From: an uncultured Pedobacter sp.
Lineage (GTDB): Bacteria; Bacteroidota; Bacteroidia; Sphingobacteriales; Sphingobacteriaceae
Direction of reading: 5' to 3'
Length of the DNA: 64,000 nt
NCBI RefSeq assembly: GCF_946480185.1
Contig: NZ_CAMLIG010000004.1
Span: 1-64,000, forward strand
This document shows positions 32,813-47,291 of the stretch, in pieces. The first letter of the stretch is position 1. Each line of letters begins with the position of its first letter. The notes under the pieces were generated by a model. That model saw nothing but the letters and a program-made list of their open reading frames with translations, ran no database searches and was not told the origin of the DNA. A program made the translations under genes and the position numbers.

Positions 32813-34042
32813 TCACGTTAGTTCATTAATTTGAGACTGTGTTTTTTTTAACAATACCGTTGATGGAACATCTGTAATTACGGCCTGAAGCACCATCTGA
32901 TCTATCAATTCGGCTATTTGCGGCCAGTTTTTTATTTGCGGTAAGGTTTGGGCGTTCTCATGCAAATGCTCCAATTTGTGATAAAAAGGAATTTCGGCGT
33001 TGATGTCGGCATCTGTCCAAGTGGATTTTCTACAACCTATTCCGCCTTCCTGCGTGAGCAGTTTATCTGAACTGGCTTGTGTTGCGAACCTTAAGAAATC
33101 ATAAGCCAACTGCTGGTATTCGCTTCCTTTACCAATGGTATATAACCAATAAACATTTAAAGAGGCTGTTTGATGCCCGGGTTGACAAGGCAATTCTGCA
33201 ATATCTACTTTTCCCTTGGTTTTTGATTCAGGGATCACTTCGCACATGGATGCAAAGCCAAACCAGTTGATAGCTAAAGCTGCTTCGCCTTTTGCAAAAG
33301 CCATACCGGCACCCACCGAACCAAAATTCCTGGAACCGGGGTGATTGGCATTTTCATCATTTACGATTTTACGGTAGTAATCCAATGCTTCAACGCCAGC
33401 TTGATGATGGATATTTATTCTATTTTTTTCGTCTATAAGCTTTCCGCCACGAGTCCATAGTTGGAGGCAAAAATCAAAGACCATGTTATGCCCATCAGGG
33501 TAATTCGCGAAAACGCAACCATAAAGATTTTCTTCCGGACGGTTAAAAAAGGTTACCATATCCGTAAACTGCTGCCAAGTTTTTGGTGGATTTAACGCGT
33601 AACCATAAGTTTTTTCAAAGTTTTCTTGCTCTTTGGCGTCCCCAAACAAATCCTTTCTGTAAATCAAACATTCGGGACCATCATGAAAAGGCAAGCCATA
33701 AATCCCCTCGTTAATCTGCTGTAACTTCAATAAAGAATTATGCCAGTCGTTGGGGAAATCCTGTGGAGGATTTTTATTGATTAATGGTTTCAAATCCAAT
33801 ACGGCGTTTTTGTTTACCGCATCAAAAATCCAATCAGTGTTTAGATGAGCAATATCCCAATAACCGTTTTTCAAGCCATTTTGCGTGATGGTTTGGTAAT
33901 ACAAATCATGAAGCTCAAAAGCTACCATTTCTACCGGAACAGTTACATTTTGTTCCTTGCAGAAAGCATCCCAAAGTTTCTGCAACGCACTCTCAAATGG
34001 AGCAAACTTTCTAACCGCTATTCTAAATTTCTTTTTCGCCAT
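32813..34042 (-). CDS. Cytoplasmic solute-binding-protein-like protein (SBP-2), no signal peptide
   Basis: This 409-aa protein has the fold signature of family 1 extracellular solute-binding proteins: YWDIAHLNTDWIFDAVNKNA, IYGLPFHDGPECLIYRKDLF, NPPKTWQQFTDMVTFF, AGMAFAKGEAALAINWFGFA and YDFLRFATQASSDKLL. The N-terminus is MAKKKFRIAVRKFAPFESAL, with no hydrophobic segment or lipobox, so it should stay in the cytoplasm. The ATG at 34042 overlaps the stop of the upstream CoA-transferase by one base (TAATG); a TTG two codons earlier is less likely. No ABC permease or ATPase gene is present in the window. It forms a coupled block with two CoA-transferases and SBP-1. A ligand-presenting or regulatory subunit is inferred. 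Confidence 0.85.
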   Translation of the reverse strand: MAKKKFRIAVRKFAPFESALQKLWDAFCKEQNVTVPVEMVAFELHDLYYQTITQNGLKNGYWDIAHLNTDWIFDAVNKNAVLDLKPLINKNPPQDFPNDWHNSLLKLQQINEGIYGLPFHDGPECLIYRKDLFGDAKEQENFEKTYGYALNPPKTWQQFTDMVTFFNRPEENLYGCVFANYPDGHNMVFDFCLQLWTRGGKLIDEKNRINIHHQAGVEALDYYRKIVNDENANHPGSRNFGSVGAGMAFAKGEAALAINWFGFASMCEVIPESKTKGKVDIAELPCQPGHQTASLNVYWLYTIGKGSEYQQLAYDFLRFATQASSDKLLTQEGGIGCRKSTWTDADINAEIPFYHKLEHLHENAQTLPQIKNWPQIAELIDQMVLQAVITDVPSTVLLKKTQSQINELT

Positions 34043-35181
34043 TAGCAATCAATAAATTCTTTTATGATACGTTCGTTGTCCTGTCCTAATTTAGGCGAGC
34101 CTTTTGTAGAGGTGAAAATTTCGCCATCAATTTTGATTGGACAACGGGTAGTTTTATAATGATAACCATCTTCCATAGCAACTTCCTGAATAAAATCCAA
34201 CACCTTAAATCCTTCTTGCTCAAAAAGTTGCTGATAGTTAAGTACGTTTGAGCACCAAATATCTGCTGGCTCCAAAATATTTAACCAATATTGCGTATCC
34301 TGAGTTTTTAAATGATTCGCCAATACGGTTTTAATCTCGTCTCTTAACTCAAATTTATTTTCTGGGAAACGGTTCAATTCTTCACAGTTTAATAATTGGG
34401 ACAATACAGGAATTTCTCCCATTGCCAAAGCAAGATAACCATTTTTAGTCTGATAAATACCGTAAGGAGCGCCTAAATAAGCGTTTGCATTATTTGATTT
34501 GGTACGTACTGGCAACTCCCCACCATCATTATAAAAAGTGGTGATGGTTTCGAACTGAAAATCAAAAGCGGACTCCAGCATACTTACTTGAACCAAAGCG
34601 CCTGTTTGATGCATTGCTTTTCTGTACAAAGCGGCCAAAATGCCTTGAGCCAAATGTGCCCCAGCAAGCATATCAACAATAGATAAACCCATGGGTACAG
34701 GTCCATCATTTTCGTTTCCGTTTAACCAAGTTAATGCAGTTAACGATTGCAAAAGCAAATCTTGCCCTGGCTGGCTATTCATTGTTCCATTAGCCCCGAA
34801 TCCAGAAATTTCCGCATAAATTACTTGAGGATTAAGCGCCTTTACATCTTCGTAACTCAAACCTACACGTTCCATTACTCCCGGACGGAAATTATGCATC
34901 ACTACATCGGCTTTAGCCAATAATTTCTTTAGCTTTTCTAACTCTTCGGGTTGCTTAAAATCTATCGCAAAAGATTCCTTATTTCTGTTAATGGTATGAA
35001 AAACGGAGGATTCCCCGTTCATAATTAAATCTGAAGTGTAAAGCGTACGGCAAATATCGCCAATACCCGGACGCTCAATTTTGATGACACGAGCGCCCAA
35101 ATCTGCCAAACGCAAACTAGCCGAAGGCCCGGACAAAAACTGACTAAAATCTACTATTAAATAATCTTCCAGTGGCTTCAT
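34042..35181 (-). CDS. Class III (CaiB/BaiF) CoA-transferase, copy 2
   Basis: This 379-aa cytoplasmic enzyme shows the N-terminal DFSQFLSGPSASLRLADLGA, VIKIERPGIGD, NRNKESFAIDFKQPE and FRPGVMERVGLSYEDV, all standard for family III CoA-transferases. The catalytic Asp170 lies in GLSIVDMLAGAHL, matching Asp169 of formyl-CoA transferase. The family moves CoA between carboxylates through an aspartyl-CoA intermediate and forms interlaced dimers. The gene begins immediately after the stop of its 379-aa paralogue and overlaps the next start by one base, so the two may form a heteromer. The acid substrate is unknown. Confidence 0.93.
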   Translation of the reverse strand: MKPLEDYLIVDFSQFLSGPSASLRLADLGARVIKIERPGIGDICRTLYTSDLIMNGESSVFHTINRNKESFAIDFKQPEELEKLKKLLAKADVVMHNFRPGVMERVGLSYEDVKALNPQVIYAEISGFGANGTMNSQPGQDLLLQSLTALTWLNGNENDGPVPMGLSIVDMLAGAHLAQGILAALYRKAMHQTGALVQVSMLESAFDFQFETITTFYNDGGELPVRTKSNNANAYLGAPYGIYQTKNGYLALAMGEIPVLSQLLNCEELNRFPENKFELRDEIKTVLANHLKTQDTQYWLNILEPADIWCSNVLNYQQLFEQEGFKVLDFIQEVAMEDGYHYKTTRCPIKIDGEIFTSTKGSPKLGQDNERIIKEFIDC

Positions 35182-36321
35182 CTAATCGTTTAAAAAATTC
35201 GCTAATAGTGTAATATTGTGTTCTCCAACTTTAGGAGCGGGCTTTTCACTGGTTAAAATTTGTCGATCAAGCTGAATTGGACAACGTGTGGTGGTTAAAC
35301 ATTTATTTTCAGAAAATTTAACCTCTTGCTTAAGAGACATTCCGAAATCAAGCTCATCTAATTGCTTATAATTAAGAACTTCTCCGCACCAAACGCCTTT
35401 TTCTGCCAAAACATACAGCCAAAATGTAGTGCTTTCTGTAATTAACTTTTCGCCTAAAATCTTTCTTATTTCATCGCGTTTAGCAAACCAAGTGCTTTTA
35501 TCTTCGTATTTACTGAAATCAATATTTAACAGCGATCCTATAAACAGTAAATCGCCCATGGCTAATGCCATAAAGCTATCTTTGGTTTTATAAATGCCGT
35601 AAGGAGCACTTAAAAATGCGTGGGCGCTCCCATCAACATCTCCTCTTTCTTGAATAATTCCACCGTCGTTCAAATAAGATGTAATGGCTTCAAACTGAAC
35701 GTCTAAAACAGACTCTAATAAACTCACCTCAACCAATACGCCTTTACCCGTTTTAGCTCTTTTTAGTAAAGCCGTTAAAACACCTTGTACTAAATGATTT
35801 CCGCACATGATATCTGCCACGGACAAACCAAAAGGTACCGGACCTTGACTTTTTTTACCTGTTAACCACGCCAAACCTGAGAGCGACTGTACCAACAAAT
35901 CCTGACCCGGTTTACGAGCCCATGGACCTTTACTACCGTAACCCGTTACTACTCCGTAAACAATTTTTGGATTAATCGCTAGAACATCTTCGTAAGTTAG
36001 TCCAACTTTTTCCATCACGCCCGAACGGAAATTATGTGTCATCACGTCCGCTTTAGCGATGAGCTTTTTGACAAAAGCTACATCATCCGGATTTTTTAAA
36101 TCGGCTGCAAAAGATTCTTTATTTCTATTGATGGTATGAAACAGCAGGCTACTCTCGTCTAAAAAAAGGTCTTTAATACTCAATTGCCGGCAAGCTTCGC
36201 CTTTTATGGGGCGCTCGATTTTAATTACCCTAGCACCTAAATCAGCCAATTTTAAACCGGCAGACGGACCGGCCAAGAACTGGCAAAATTCCAACACCAC
36301 TAATCCTTCTAAAGGCTTCAT
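35182..36321 (-). CDS. Class III (CaiB/BaiF) CoA-transferase, copy 1
   Basis: This 379-aa paralogue of the next gene has the same length and the same motifs: EFCQFLAGPSAGLKLADLGA, VIKIERPIKGEACR, NRNKESFAADLKNPD and FRSGVMEKVGLTYEDV. The catalytic Asp170 is in GLSVADIMCGNHL, so both copies keep the nucleophile. It overlaps the stop codon of SBP-1 by four bases (ATGA) and is directly followed by copy 2, the layout of a translationally coupled complex. Two active but diverged copies suggest either a heterodimer, as known for some class III enzymes, or two related acid substrates. Confidence 0.93.
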   Translation of the reverse strand: MKPLEGLVVLEFCQFLAGPSAGLKLADLGARVIKIERPIKGEACRQLSIKDLFLDESSLLFHTINRNKESFAADLKNPDDVAFVKKLIAKADVMTHNFRSGVMEKVGLTYEDVLAINPKIVYGVVTGYGSKGPWARKPGQDLLVQSLSGLAWLTGKKSQGPVPFGLSVADIMCGNHLVQGVLTALLKRAKTGKGVLVEVSLLESVLDVQFEAITSYLNDGGIIQERGDVDGSAHAFLSAPYGIYKTKDSFMALAMGDLLFIGSLLNIDFSKYEDKSTWFAKRDEIRKILGEKLITESTTFWLYVLAEKGVWCGEVLNYKQLDELDFGMSLKQEVKFSENKCLTTTRCPIQLDRQILTSEKPAPKVGEHNITLLANFLND

Positions 36322-37466
36322 ACAGTTTGCAGGTTTAAGGATTTAAGGTAGAGTTCGTTCATTTTTTCAAGCACTGTGTTTTCATCACCGCCATTCATCA
36401 AATAATTGCGGACAATATCACCGGCATGATCCTGAAAAGCCATGTGTCCGAAATATCGTGGACGAAGAAAAGCCCTTTCTAATGCAGGTAAAGTATTTTT
36501 AAAATATTGATGCGTAATGGTATTTACACGTTCATTTTTCCAAGCTTGTAAATGTCCTGGTTGTCCTCCGTTTACTGTAAAAATATTTTGTTGCACATAC
36601 GAAGAAGCTGTAAACTCAGCATATTTAAGCGCTATATCCCTATGTGTTGAGAATGCTGAAACGGCCAAACCGGTACCACCTAATGTGCTCGACATTTTTT
36701 TCCCGTTTAAGCTCACCAAATCATAAAAATGAAGCAGATTTCGGCTATAACCCGTACGGGAATAATTAGAGTAACCATAAGCGAACGGACAATAAGCAAT
36801 TTTATCTGTATTGACCATTGCTTCGTAAACTTTAATAGGATTTCTACTGAAATTTTCTGGTGCAATGTAGCTTGCCAATTCCTTGAACATTTGCAATGCT
36901 TTTATACCTGTTTCTTTGGAGATTATTTGCGCCTCATTTTGAAACGGCGCTTCCTCTAAACTACAGCAAAACATATAGAAACTCATCAGCAAATCAATTG
37001 GAATGCCTGCAAAAGCAACCAAACCCTTTTTTGCGAGCGCTAATAAATCATCATAAGTCTCTGGAACTTTTAAACCGTGTTTTTCTAAAACATCTAACCT
37101 TGCAGACGCTACCGGCGTTGCCGCGTCTATAGGTAAAGCCCAAAGTTTATCTTTAAAAACGTAGCTTTCGTAAGATTTACCTACTGAATTTTCTTTTTGA
37201 TCCTGAATAAAATTTGCCGGCAAATAATCAGACAGTGGCAAAATCACTTCTGTTTTTGCACCAAAACCTGTCCACGGATGATCAATTACCAACAAATCAA
37301 AACGTTTTGCCAATTCTTCAATGGAGCTATCTGCAAACTCTTGTAAACTTCTTTTTTCCCAACTGATCTCTACATCAGGATTTAACTCAGAAAAACGCTG
37401 AGCGGTAGCCACCATAGGCAAAAGCCCTCTGGTATGATTCCATGTAATCCCTTTTAATTTATTCAT
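36318..37466 (-). CDS. Cytoplasmic solute-binding-protein-like protein (SBP-1), no signal peptide
   Basis: This 382-aa protein is related to the ABC solute-binding fold but starts MNKLKGITWNHTRGLLPMVA with no export signal. Recognisable parts are ISWEKRSLQEFADSSIEELA, RFDLLVIDHPWTGFGAKTEV, LWALPIDAATPVASARLDVL, VPETYDDLLALAKKG and GGTGLAVSAFSTHRDIALKY. The third of these resembles hinge and ligand-cleft segments of sugar-binding proteins. It is only distantly similar to SBP-2. Its stop overlaps the CoA-transferase start (ATGA). Ten nt separate it from the GH2 gene upstream. Without transporter genes or a signal it is unlikely to serve transport; a sensor, carrier or CoA-transferase subunit is inferred. 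Confidence 0.83.
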   Translation of the reverse strand: MNKLKGITWNHTRGLLPMVATAQRFSELNPDVEISWEKRSLQEFADSSIEELAKRFDLLVIDHPWTGFGAKTEVILPLSDYLPANFIQDQKENSVGKSYESYVFKDKLWALPIDAATPVASARLDVLEKHGLKVPETYDDLLALAKKGLVAFAGIPIDLLMSFYMFCCSLEEAPFQNEAQIISKETGIKALQMFKELASYIAPENFSRNPIKVYEAMVNTDKIAYCPFAYGYSNYSRTGYSRNLLHFYDLVSLNGKKMSSTLGGTGLAVSAFSTHRDIALKYAEFTASSYVQQNIFTVNGGQPGHLQAWKNERVNTITHQYFKNTLPALERAFLRPRYFGHMAFQDHAGDIVRNYLMNGGDENTVLEKMNELYLKSLNLQTV

Positions 37467-37476
37467 CTATTATATT

Positions 37477-43145
<5,669 letters not shown>

Positions 43146-43151
43146 TATTTA

Positions 43152-44252
43152 TTATTTTTCGAAGGGTAAAAAGTTCACTTTGCTTTTACCCAAATCCTTT
43201 GATGTCGCAACGGCGATACCGCGTTGGTCGTTTTTATTTACCGCACAATAAAAGTGGTAAACCACACCTTTATGCTTTAAAACATAGGATTTGTGGGCAT
43301 AAAGTGCATCATAATCTTCTGACGATTCTATTAAATTATCGCCTTGCCAGTCGGTCCAGTTCATCAAATCTTTAGAAACCGCAAAGCGATTAAATGCACC
43401 TTTCCTATCTTGCCAAAATGCGCCAAAATAAAACATGACGTACTTATCGCCCATTTTTTGGATGACTGCATCGCCCGTAATTCCAACCGGATGATGCATT
43501 ACCGGATCCGTTTTAAAACGTTGCCAGTGCGTCATATCATCAGAAACCGCCATCCCGATACGCTCGTACCATCGAGTCTTTTTGTTGTTTTTTAAAGAAT
43601 CGCCAGTAGCATTATAATACATCACAAAATGATGTCCGGTTAAGCGCTTTTTATCTTCTATTACTGTGCTTTTAAAAAGCTTATTTCTATTTTCCCACCA
43701 ACGTACATCGGCATCTTTTGACGTTAAAACTGGTTTTGGCAGTCGCTCCCATTCATGCGCAATTGCTGGATTTTCTTTGGTATAAGCCATCCCGATGGAA
43801 AGCGGTTCTACTTCGTAACCTTTCTCCTTTCCGCCAAAATAAGACATCCAATATTTGCCTTCGTATTTATTCAGTTTGTACTTACCGCACCATTTATAGT
43901 CAACCAAAGCATTGTATCCCGCTTTTTGGTTGGCATCCCACACATCTGTATCGGAAAAAGAAAGCTCTTTGCCTTCCTGTTTCCAGTTTAACAAATCATC
44001 ACTGCTTGCTAACCAAGTTTCGTAGCCTCTTCCATCATAAATGAGGTAGCTCATGTACCATTTTCCATCTTTTCGGAAAACGGTTGGACAGTCCATTTTT
44101 TTATCGTTATGTTGCGGAACCATCACCAAACCGTATTTGTAAGGCGTTTTCACCTCCTCATAAATCTTTTGCATTTCCGCATTAGCAATAATCTGAGCTT
44201 TCAAACTCAAAAAACTGAACATCAAAAAAATGCCAAGTAACAGATTCCTCAT
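43152..44252 (-). CDS. Exported beta-propeller glycosidase (GH43-like)
   Basis: This 366-aa protein has a signal peptide (ending SLKAQ). Propeller-type blades recur: DCPTVFRKDGKWYMSYLIYD, YETWLASSDDLLNWKQ, KYEGKYWMSYFGGKEKGY, HHFVMYYNATGD, ERIGMAVSDDMTHWQRF, GDAVIQKMGDKYVMFYFGAF and GVVYHFYCAVN. Such blades with conserved acidic residues are typical of the GH43/GH117/GH130 superfamily. Similar proteins accompany rhamnosidases in Bacteroidota pectin loci. The precise family is not assigned. It lies three nt after GH78 and six nt before GH2, so it is clearly co-transcribed. Confidence 0.75.
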   Translation of the reverse strand: MRNLLLGIFLMFSFLSLKAQIIANAEMQKIYEEVKTPYKYGLVMVPQHNDKKMDCPTVFRKDGKWYMSYLIYDGRGYETWLASSDDLLNWKQEGKELSFSDTDVWDANQKAGYNALVDYKWCGKYKLNKYEGKYWMSYFGGKEKGYEVEPLSIGMAYTKENPAIAHEWERLPKPVLTSKDADVRWWENRNKLFKSTVIEDKKRLTGHHFVMYYNATGDSLKNNKKTRWYERIGMAVSDDMTHWQRFKTDPVMHHPVGITGDAVIQKMGDKYVMFYFGAFWQDRKGAFNRFAVSKDLMNWTDWQGDNLIESSEDYDALYAHKSYVLKHKGVVYHFYCAVNKNDQRGIAVATSKDLGKSKVNFLPFEK

Positions 44253-44255
44253 ATC

Positions 44256-47033
44256 TTATTTTTCAGTTACGGTAAAATGATAAATACCCGAACCTATTTT
44301 AATTCCGCTTTTATTATTGTTGATGATTTCGCCATCCATTTTCGCTTCTCCTTGTGGCAAAAAAACCGAAGCATCGCAGTTCACTGGAATTTCCACATCC
44401 AAAACAAAACTTGAATCGGTTTTAGTCCATTCACTTTTAATATATCCGTAAGGCGATTTAAACTCGGCTTTGGCCTGATTTACACTTTCAACGGGTTGTG
44501 GTTTAATGATGATATTTTGATAAGCTACGCCATCTTCTGGCTGACTGATGCCACATAAACCACTGTAAAACCATTCCATCAAATGCCCCAACATTAAATG
44601 GTTATTAGAACTGGTTGGTAATGCCGACCAAGATTCGGTTAAAGCTGTAGCACCTTTTTCAATTTGATAACCGTAACCCGGCACATCAGAACGGTTGTTC
44701 ATTTTGTTGATGATATCCGAACGGCCGGCTTCTTCTAAAACCCTCAAAACGTAGCGGTAACCAATATCGCCAGCGGTTAAGCTGTTGTTGTGGTTTTTAA
44801 TATCCTTTATCAGATTACCAATTACAGCCTGCTTATCTTCTTCGTTCACCAAACCCATAAAAACTGCCATTGCATTTGCGGTTTGGCTACCTGTTGCGTA
44901 TTGTTTGGTTTCCGGATGATAGAATCTAGCATTAAAAGCATTTTTTACCTTTTCTGCCAAAGCCTGATATTTTTGGTTGTCTTCCGCTTTACCAATTTGC
45001 TTGGCGATTTTGCACATCAGCGTTAAATCGTAATACCAAGTTGCGGTTGCGGTAACTCCTTTTGGCGTCAGTTGAGAAACGCCCGGCGGATTTGGACCTA
45101 AATCGTACCAATCGCCTAAGCCTTTTTCGTTGATGAAATTTTTGGATTCGGTTTGCAGATAATCCAAATATTTAACCATCATTTCATAGTTTTTTATCAG
45201 TACCTCATCATTGCCGTACCATTGATAAGCGTACCACGGCACAATAATGGCGCTACTGCCCCACTCTGGCGAATCCCGAAAGATATCGCCACCCCAATTA
45301 AAAAAGATGTATTCCGGCGCCGTTTCCGGCACTAAGCCGCTTTCATTTTGAGAGGCTCGCATATCTGCCATAACTTTATTCAGCAAGGGAGCAATTTGAT
45401 AATTGTCATTAATAGAAGTCCCCATTAAATGCACTTGTTCCAGCCAGCCCAGTTTCTCGCGATGCGGACAATCTGTTAACACACTGGCCATGTTACTTTT
45501 TATCGCCCAATCAATTAAATCATAAGTTTGATTATACAATTGGTTCGACGAAGAAAATGAACCGGTTTTAGGTGCGGAATTTCTGGTATGCAAGCCTTTT
45601 AATTCTATGATTTTTACTGGCGAATTTGACTTCTTTGGAAGGTTTTGCACTTCTAAATAACGGAAACCGTAGTAGGAAAAGCGAGGTTGCCATTCCTCTA
45701 CGCCTTTTCCTTTTAAAATGTATTGGAAATAATAGGGTCTGCCAGATGCTTTTTGATTGGCAGTAAAATCTTTATTGATGAGTTCTGAGGGATAAACACG
45801 AATGGTGTCACCCGCATTTCCTTTGACTTTTAGCGATATAATTCCGGAGAAATTCTGCCCTAAATCATAACTGGTATTTTTTGATGAGATTTCAGATAGT
45901 TTTTTGGCTTCAAAAGTTTCAAATACTTTTAACGGTTCTTGTTGTTGGGCAATTAATTTCGGAGAACCAGCGGTTAGTAAAACTGGTTTCCAAGCTGAAT
46001 CGTTAAATCCGGCTTTGTTCCAGTTTTTTTGTTCTAAACGGGCATCATAATCTTCGCCACCATAAATACTACTGAATGTGACTGGACCTTTTGCGGTTTT
46101 CCAGCTTGAATCACTTACGATAAATTCGGAACTGCCATCGGTATACTCAATTTTCACCAAACAAATCATTTTCGGAAAATCGAACATGGTTTTGGTTTTC
46201 CGATATCTTCCTTTAACTGGCGGAACAAAATAAAAACCATTGCCCAGCATCACACCCAAAGCATTTTTGCCCTTTTTTAACTGTTTAGTTATATCAAAAC
46301 CTACGTACTGTGCTTCTTTATCATATTTTGTCCAGCCGGCATCCAAAAAATGATCGCCAATTTTTGCGCCATTTACAGAAAACTCAAAATGACCCAAACC
46401 AGCCACAAAAGCGTAAGCATGTTTTACTTTTTTATTGATGCTAAATGATTTCCTGAATAAGGGAAGCTGATTGTTGAAATTTAATTTGTCTTTTTTCCCG
46501 TCCACAGGTAATGGATTTTTTAAGCTATCGGCCAATTTTTCATTGGTAATCCATTTTGCATTTTGCCAATCTTCTGACGATAAAATTCCGGTAGTAAATT
46601 CTGCCGGAACAGACCAATTAGAAATGTTTCCATGGCTATCTTTAATCCTCACCTTCCAAAAATATTTTGTGGCGGAAGAAAGCGCCGAACCGCTATATTG
46701 AAGATTAATAGAAGAAGAACTAGCTATCCATCCACTGTCCCAAAAAATTGCATTGTTCTTCTTTACAGGTTTTAACTCTTTAAATAATTGAATTTGATAA
46801 CCAATCTGTTTAGTATTTTTTAAAGATGAATTAACTATCCATTGAAATTTAGGTTTCGGATGATCTACCTCTGTTGGATTGGCTCTATAATCCGTTAATA
46901 AATCACTTACTGAAAGAGTTTGTGCAGATGAAATGCTAACACACAGAGAGAAGATACACAAAAGCATAAAACCTTTCCAAATCGGAAAAGTGAGATTTTT
47001 TAATTTCGCGTAAAAGTGTAAGCTCCGCTTCAT
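44256..47033 (-). CDS. GH78 alpha-L-rhamnosidase (first copy), secreted
   Basis: This 925-aa protein has an N-terminal signal (MLLCIFSLCVSISSAQ after a 22-residue lead). Domain order is an FnIII-like N-domain (LLTDYRANPTEVDHPKPKFQ), beta-sandwiches with FEFSVNGAKIGDHFLDAGWT and FSYYGFRYLEVQNLP, and then the (alpha/alpha)6 barrel with LTDCPHREKLGWLEQVHLMG. Asp521 and Glu532 stand where GH78 usually has DCPxRxERxGWxGD, so the end of the motif is the LEQ variant. The C-terminal beta domain contains FKSPYGYIKSEW. GH78 enzymes hydrolyse alpha-L-rhamnosides. It is the first gene of the long minus-strand operon divergent from IclR. Confidence 0.92.
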   Translation of the reverse strand: MKRSLHFYAKLKNLTFPIWKGFMLLCIFSLCVSISSAQTLSVSDLLTDYRANPTEVDHPKPKFQWIVNSSLKNTKQIGYQIQLFKELKPVKKNNAIFWDSGWIASSSSINLQYSGSALSSATKYFWKVRIKDSHGNISNWSVPAEFTTGILSSEDWQNAKWITNEKLADSLKNPLPVDGKKDKLNFNNQLPLFRKSFSINKKVKHAYAFVAGLGHFEFSVNGAKIGDHFLDAGWTKYDKEAQYVGFDITKQLKKGKNALGVMLGNGFYFVPPVKGRYRKTKTMFDFPKMICLVKIEYTDGSSEFIVSDSSWKTAKGPVTFSSIYGGEDYDARLEQKNWNKAGFNDSAWKPVLLTAGSPKLIAQQQEPLKVFETFEAKKLSEISSKNTSYDLGQNFSGIISLKVKGNAGDTIRVYPSELINKDFTANQKASGRPYYFQYILKGKGVEEWQPRFSYYGFRYLEVQNLPKKSNSPVKIIELKGLHTRNSAPKTGSFSSSNQLYNQTYDLIDWAIKSNMASVLTDCPHREKLGWLEQVHLMGTSINDNYQIAPLLNKVMADMRASQNESGLVPETAPEYIFFNWGGDIFRDSPEWGSSAIIVPWYAYQWYGNDEVLIKNYEMMVKYLDYLQTESKNFINEKGLGDWYDLGPNPPGVSQLTPKGVTATATWYYDLTLMCKIAKQIGKAEDNQKYQALAEKVKNAFNARFYHPETKQYATGSQTANAMAVFMGLVNEEDKQAVIGNLIKDIKNHNNSLTAGDIGYRYVLRVLEEAGRSDIINKMNNRSDVPGYGYQIEKGATALTESWSALPTSSNNHLMLGHLMEWFYSGLCGISQPEDGVAYQNIIIKPQPVESVNQAKAEFKSPYGYIKSEWTKTDSSFVLDVEIPVNCDASVFLPQGEAKMDGEIINNNKSGIKIGSGIYHFTVTEK

Positions 47034-47193
47034 TTAATGAGTTTTTTCATCAATTAAATTAATTAAAACTATTTTAAGACTTTGTAAATAGGTCTTTTAA
47101 GTTAGTAATAAGTAATTTTAATATATTTAGAACAATTCCTACTTATTCACATTATATATAAACTGAAGAAAATTATTTTTAAAAAGGTTTATT

Positions 47194-47219
47194 CAAATAT
47201 AAATATAACATTTATATTT
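47194..47219. promoter_or_regulatory. Candidate operator and -7 box in the IclR/GH78 intergenic region
   Basis: AAATATAAAT (47195-47204) and ATTTATATTT (47210-47219) form a perfect 10-bp palindrome with a 5-nt spacer. TATATTTG on the minus strand (47201-47194) overlaps its left arm and matches the Bacteroidota -7 consensus for the GH78 operon, though no -33 element is well placed. On the plus strand TACATTTG at 47265-47272 could drive the IclR gene. AT-richness makes chance matches possible. Confidence 0.4.
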
Positions 47220-47291
47220 AAAAGAATTTTAAACAAATTAAGTTCATTTTTACTTCAGAAAAAATACATTTGAATTGCTATTTTTGAAAAA

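Noticed and set aside
32813..37466. ABC sugar importer
   Set aside because: The two binding-protein-like genes lack signal peptides, and there is no permease or ATPase gene in the window.
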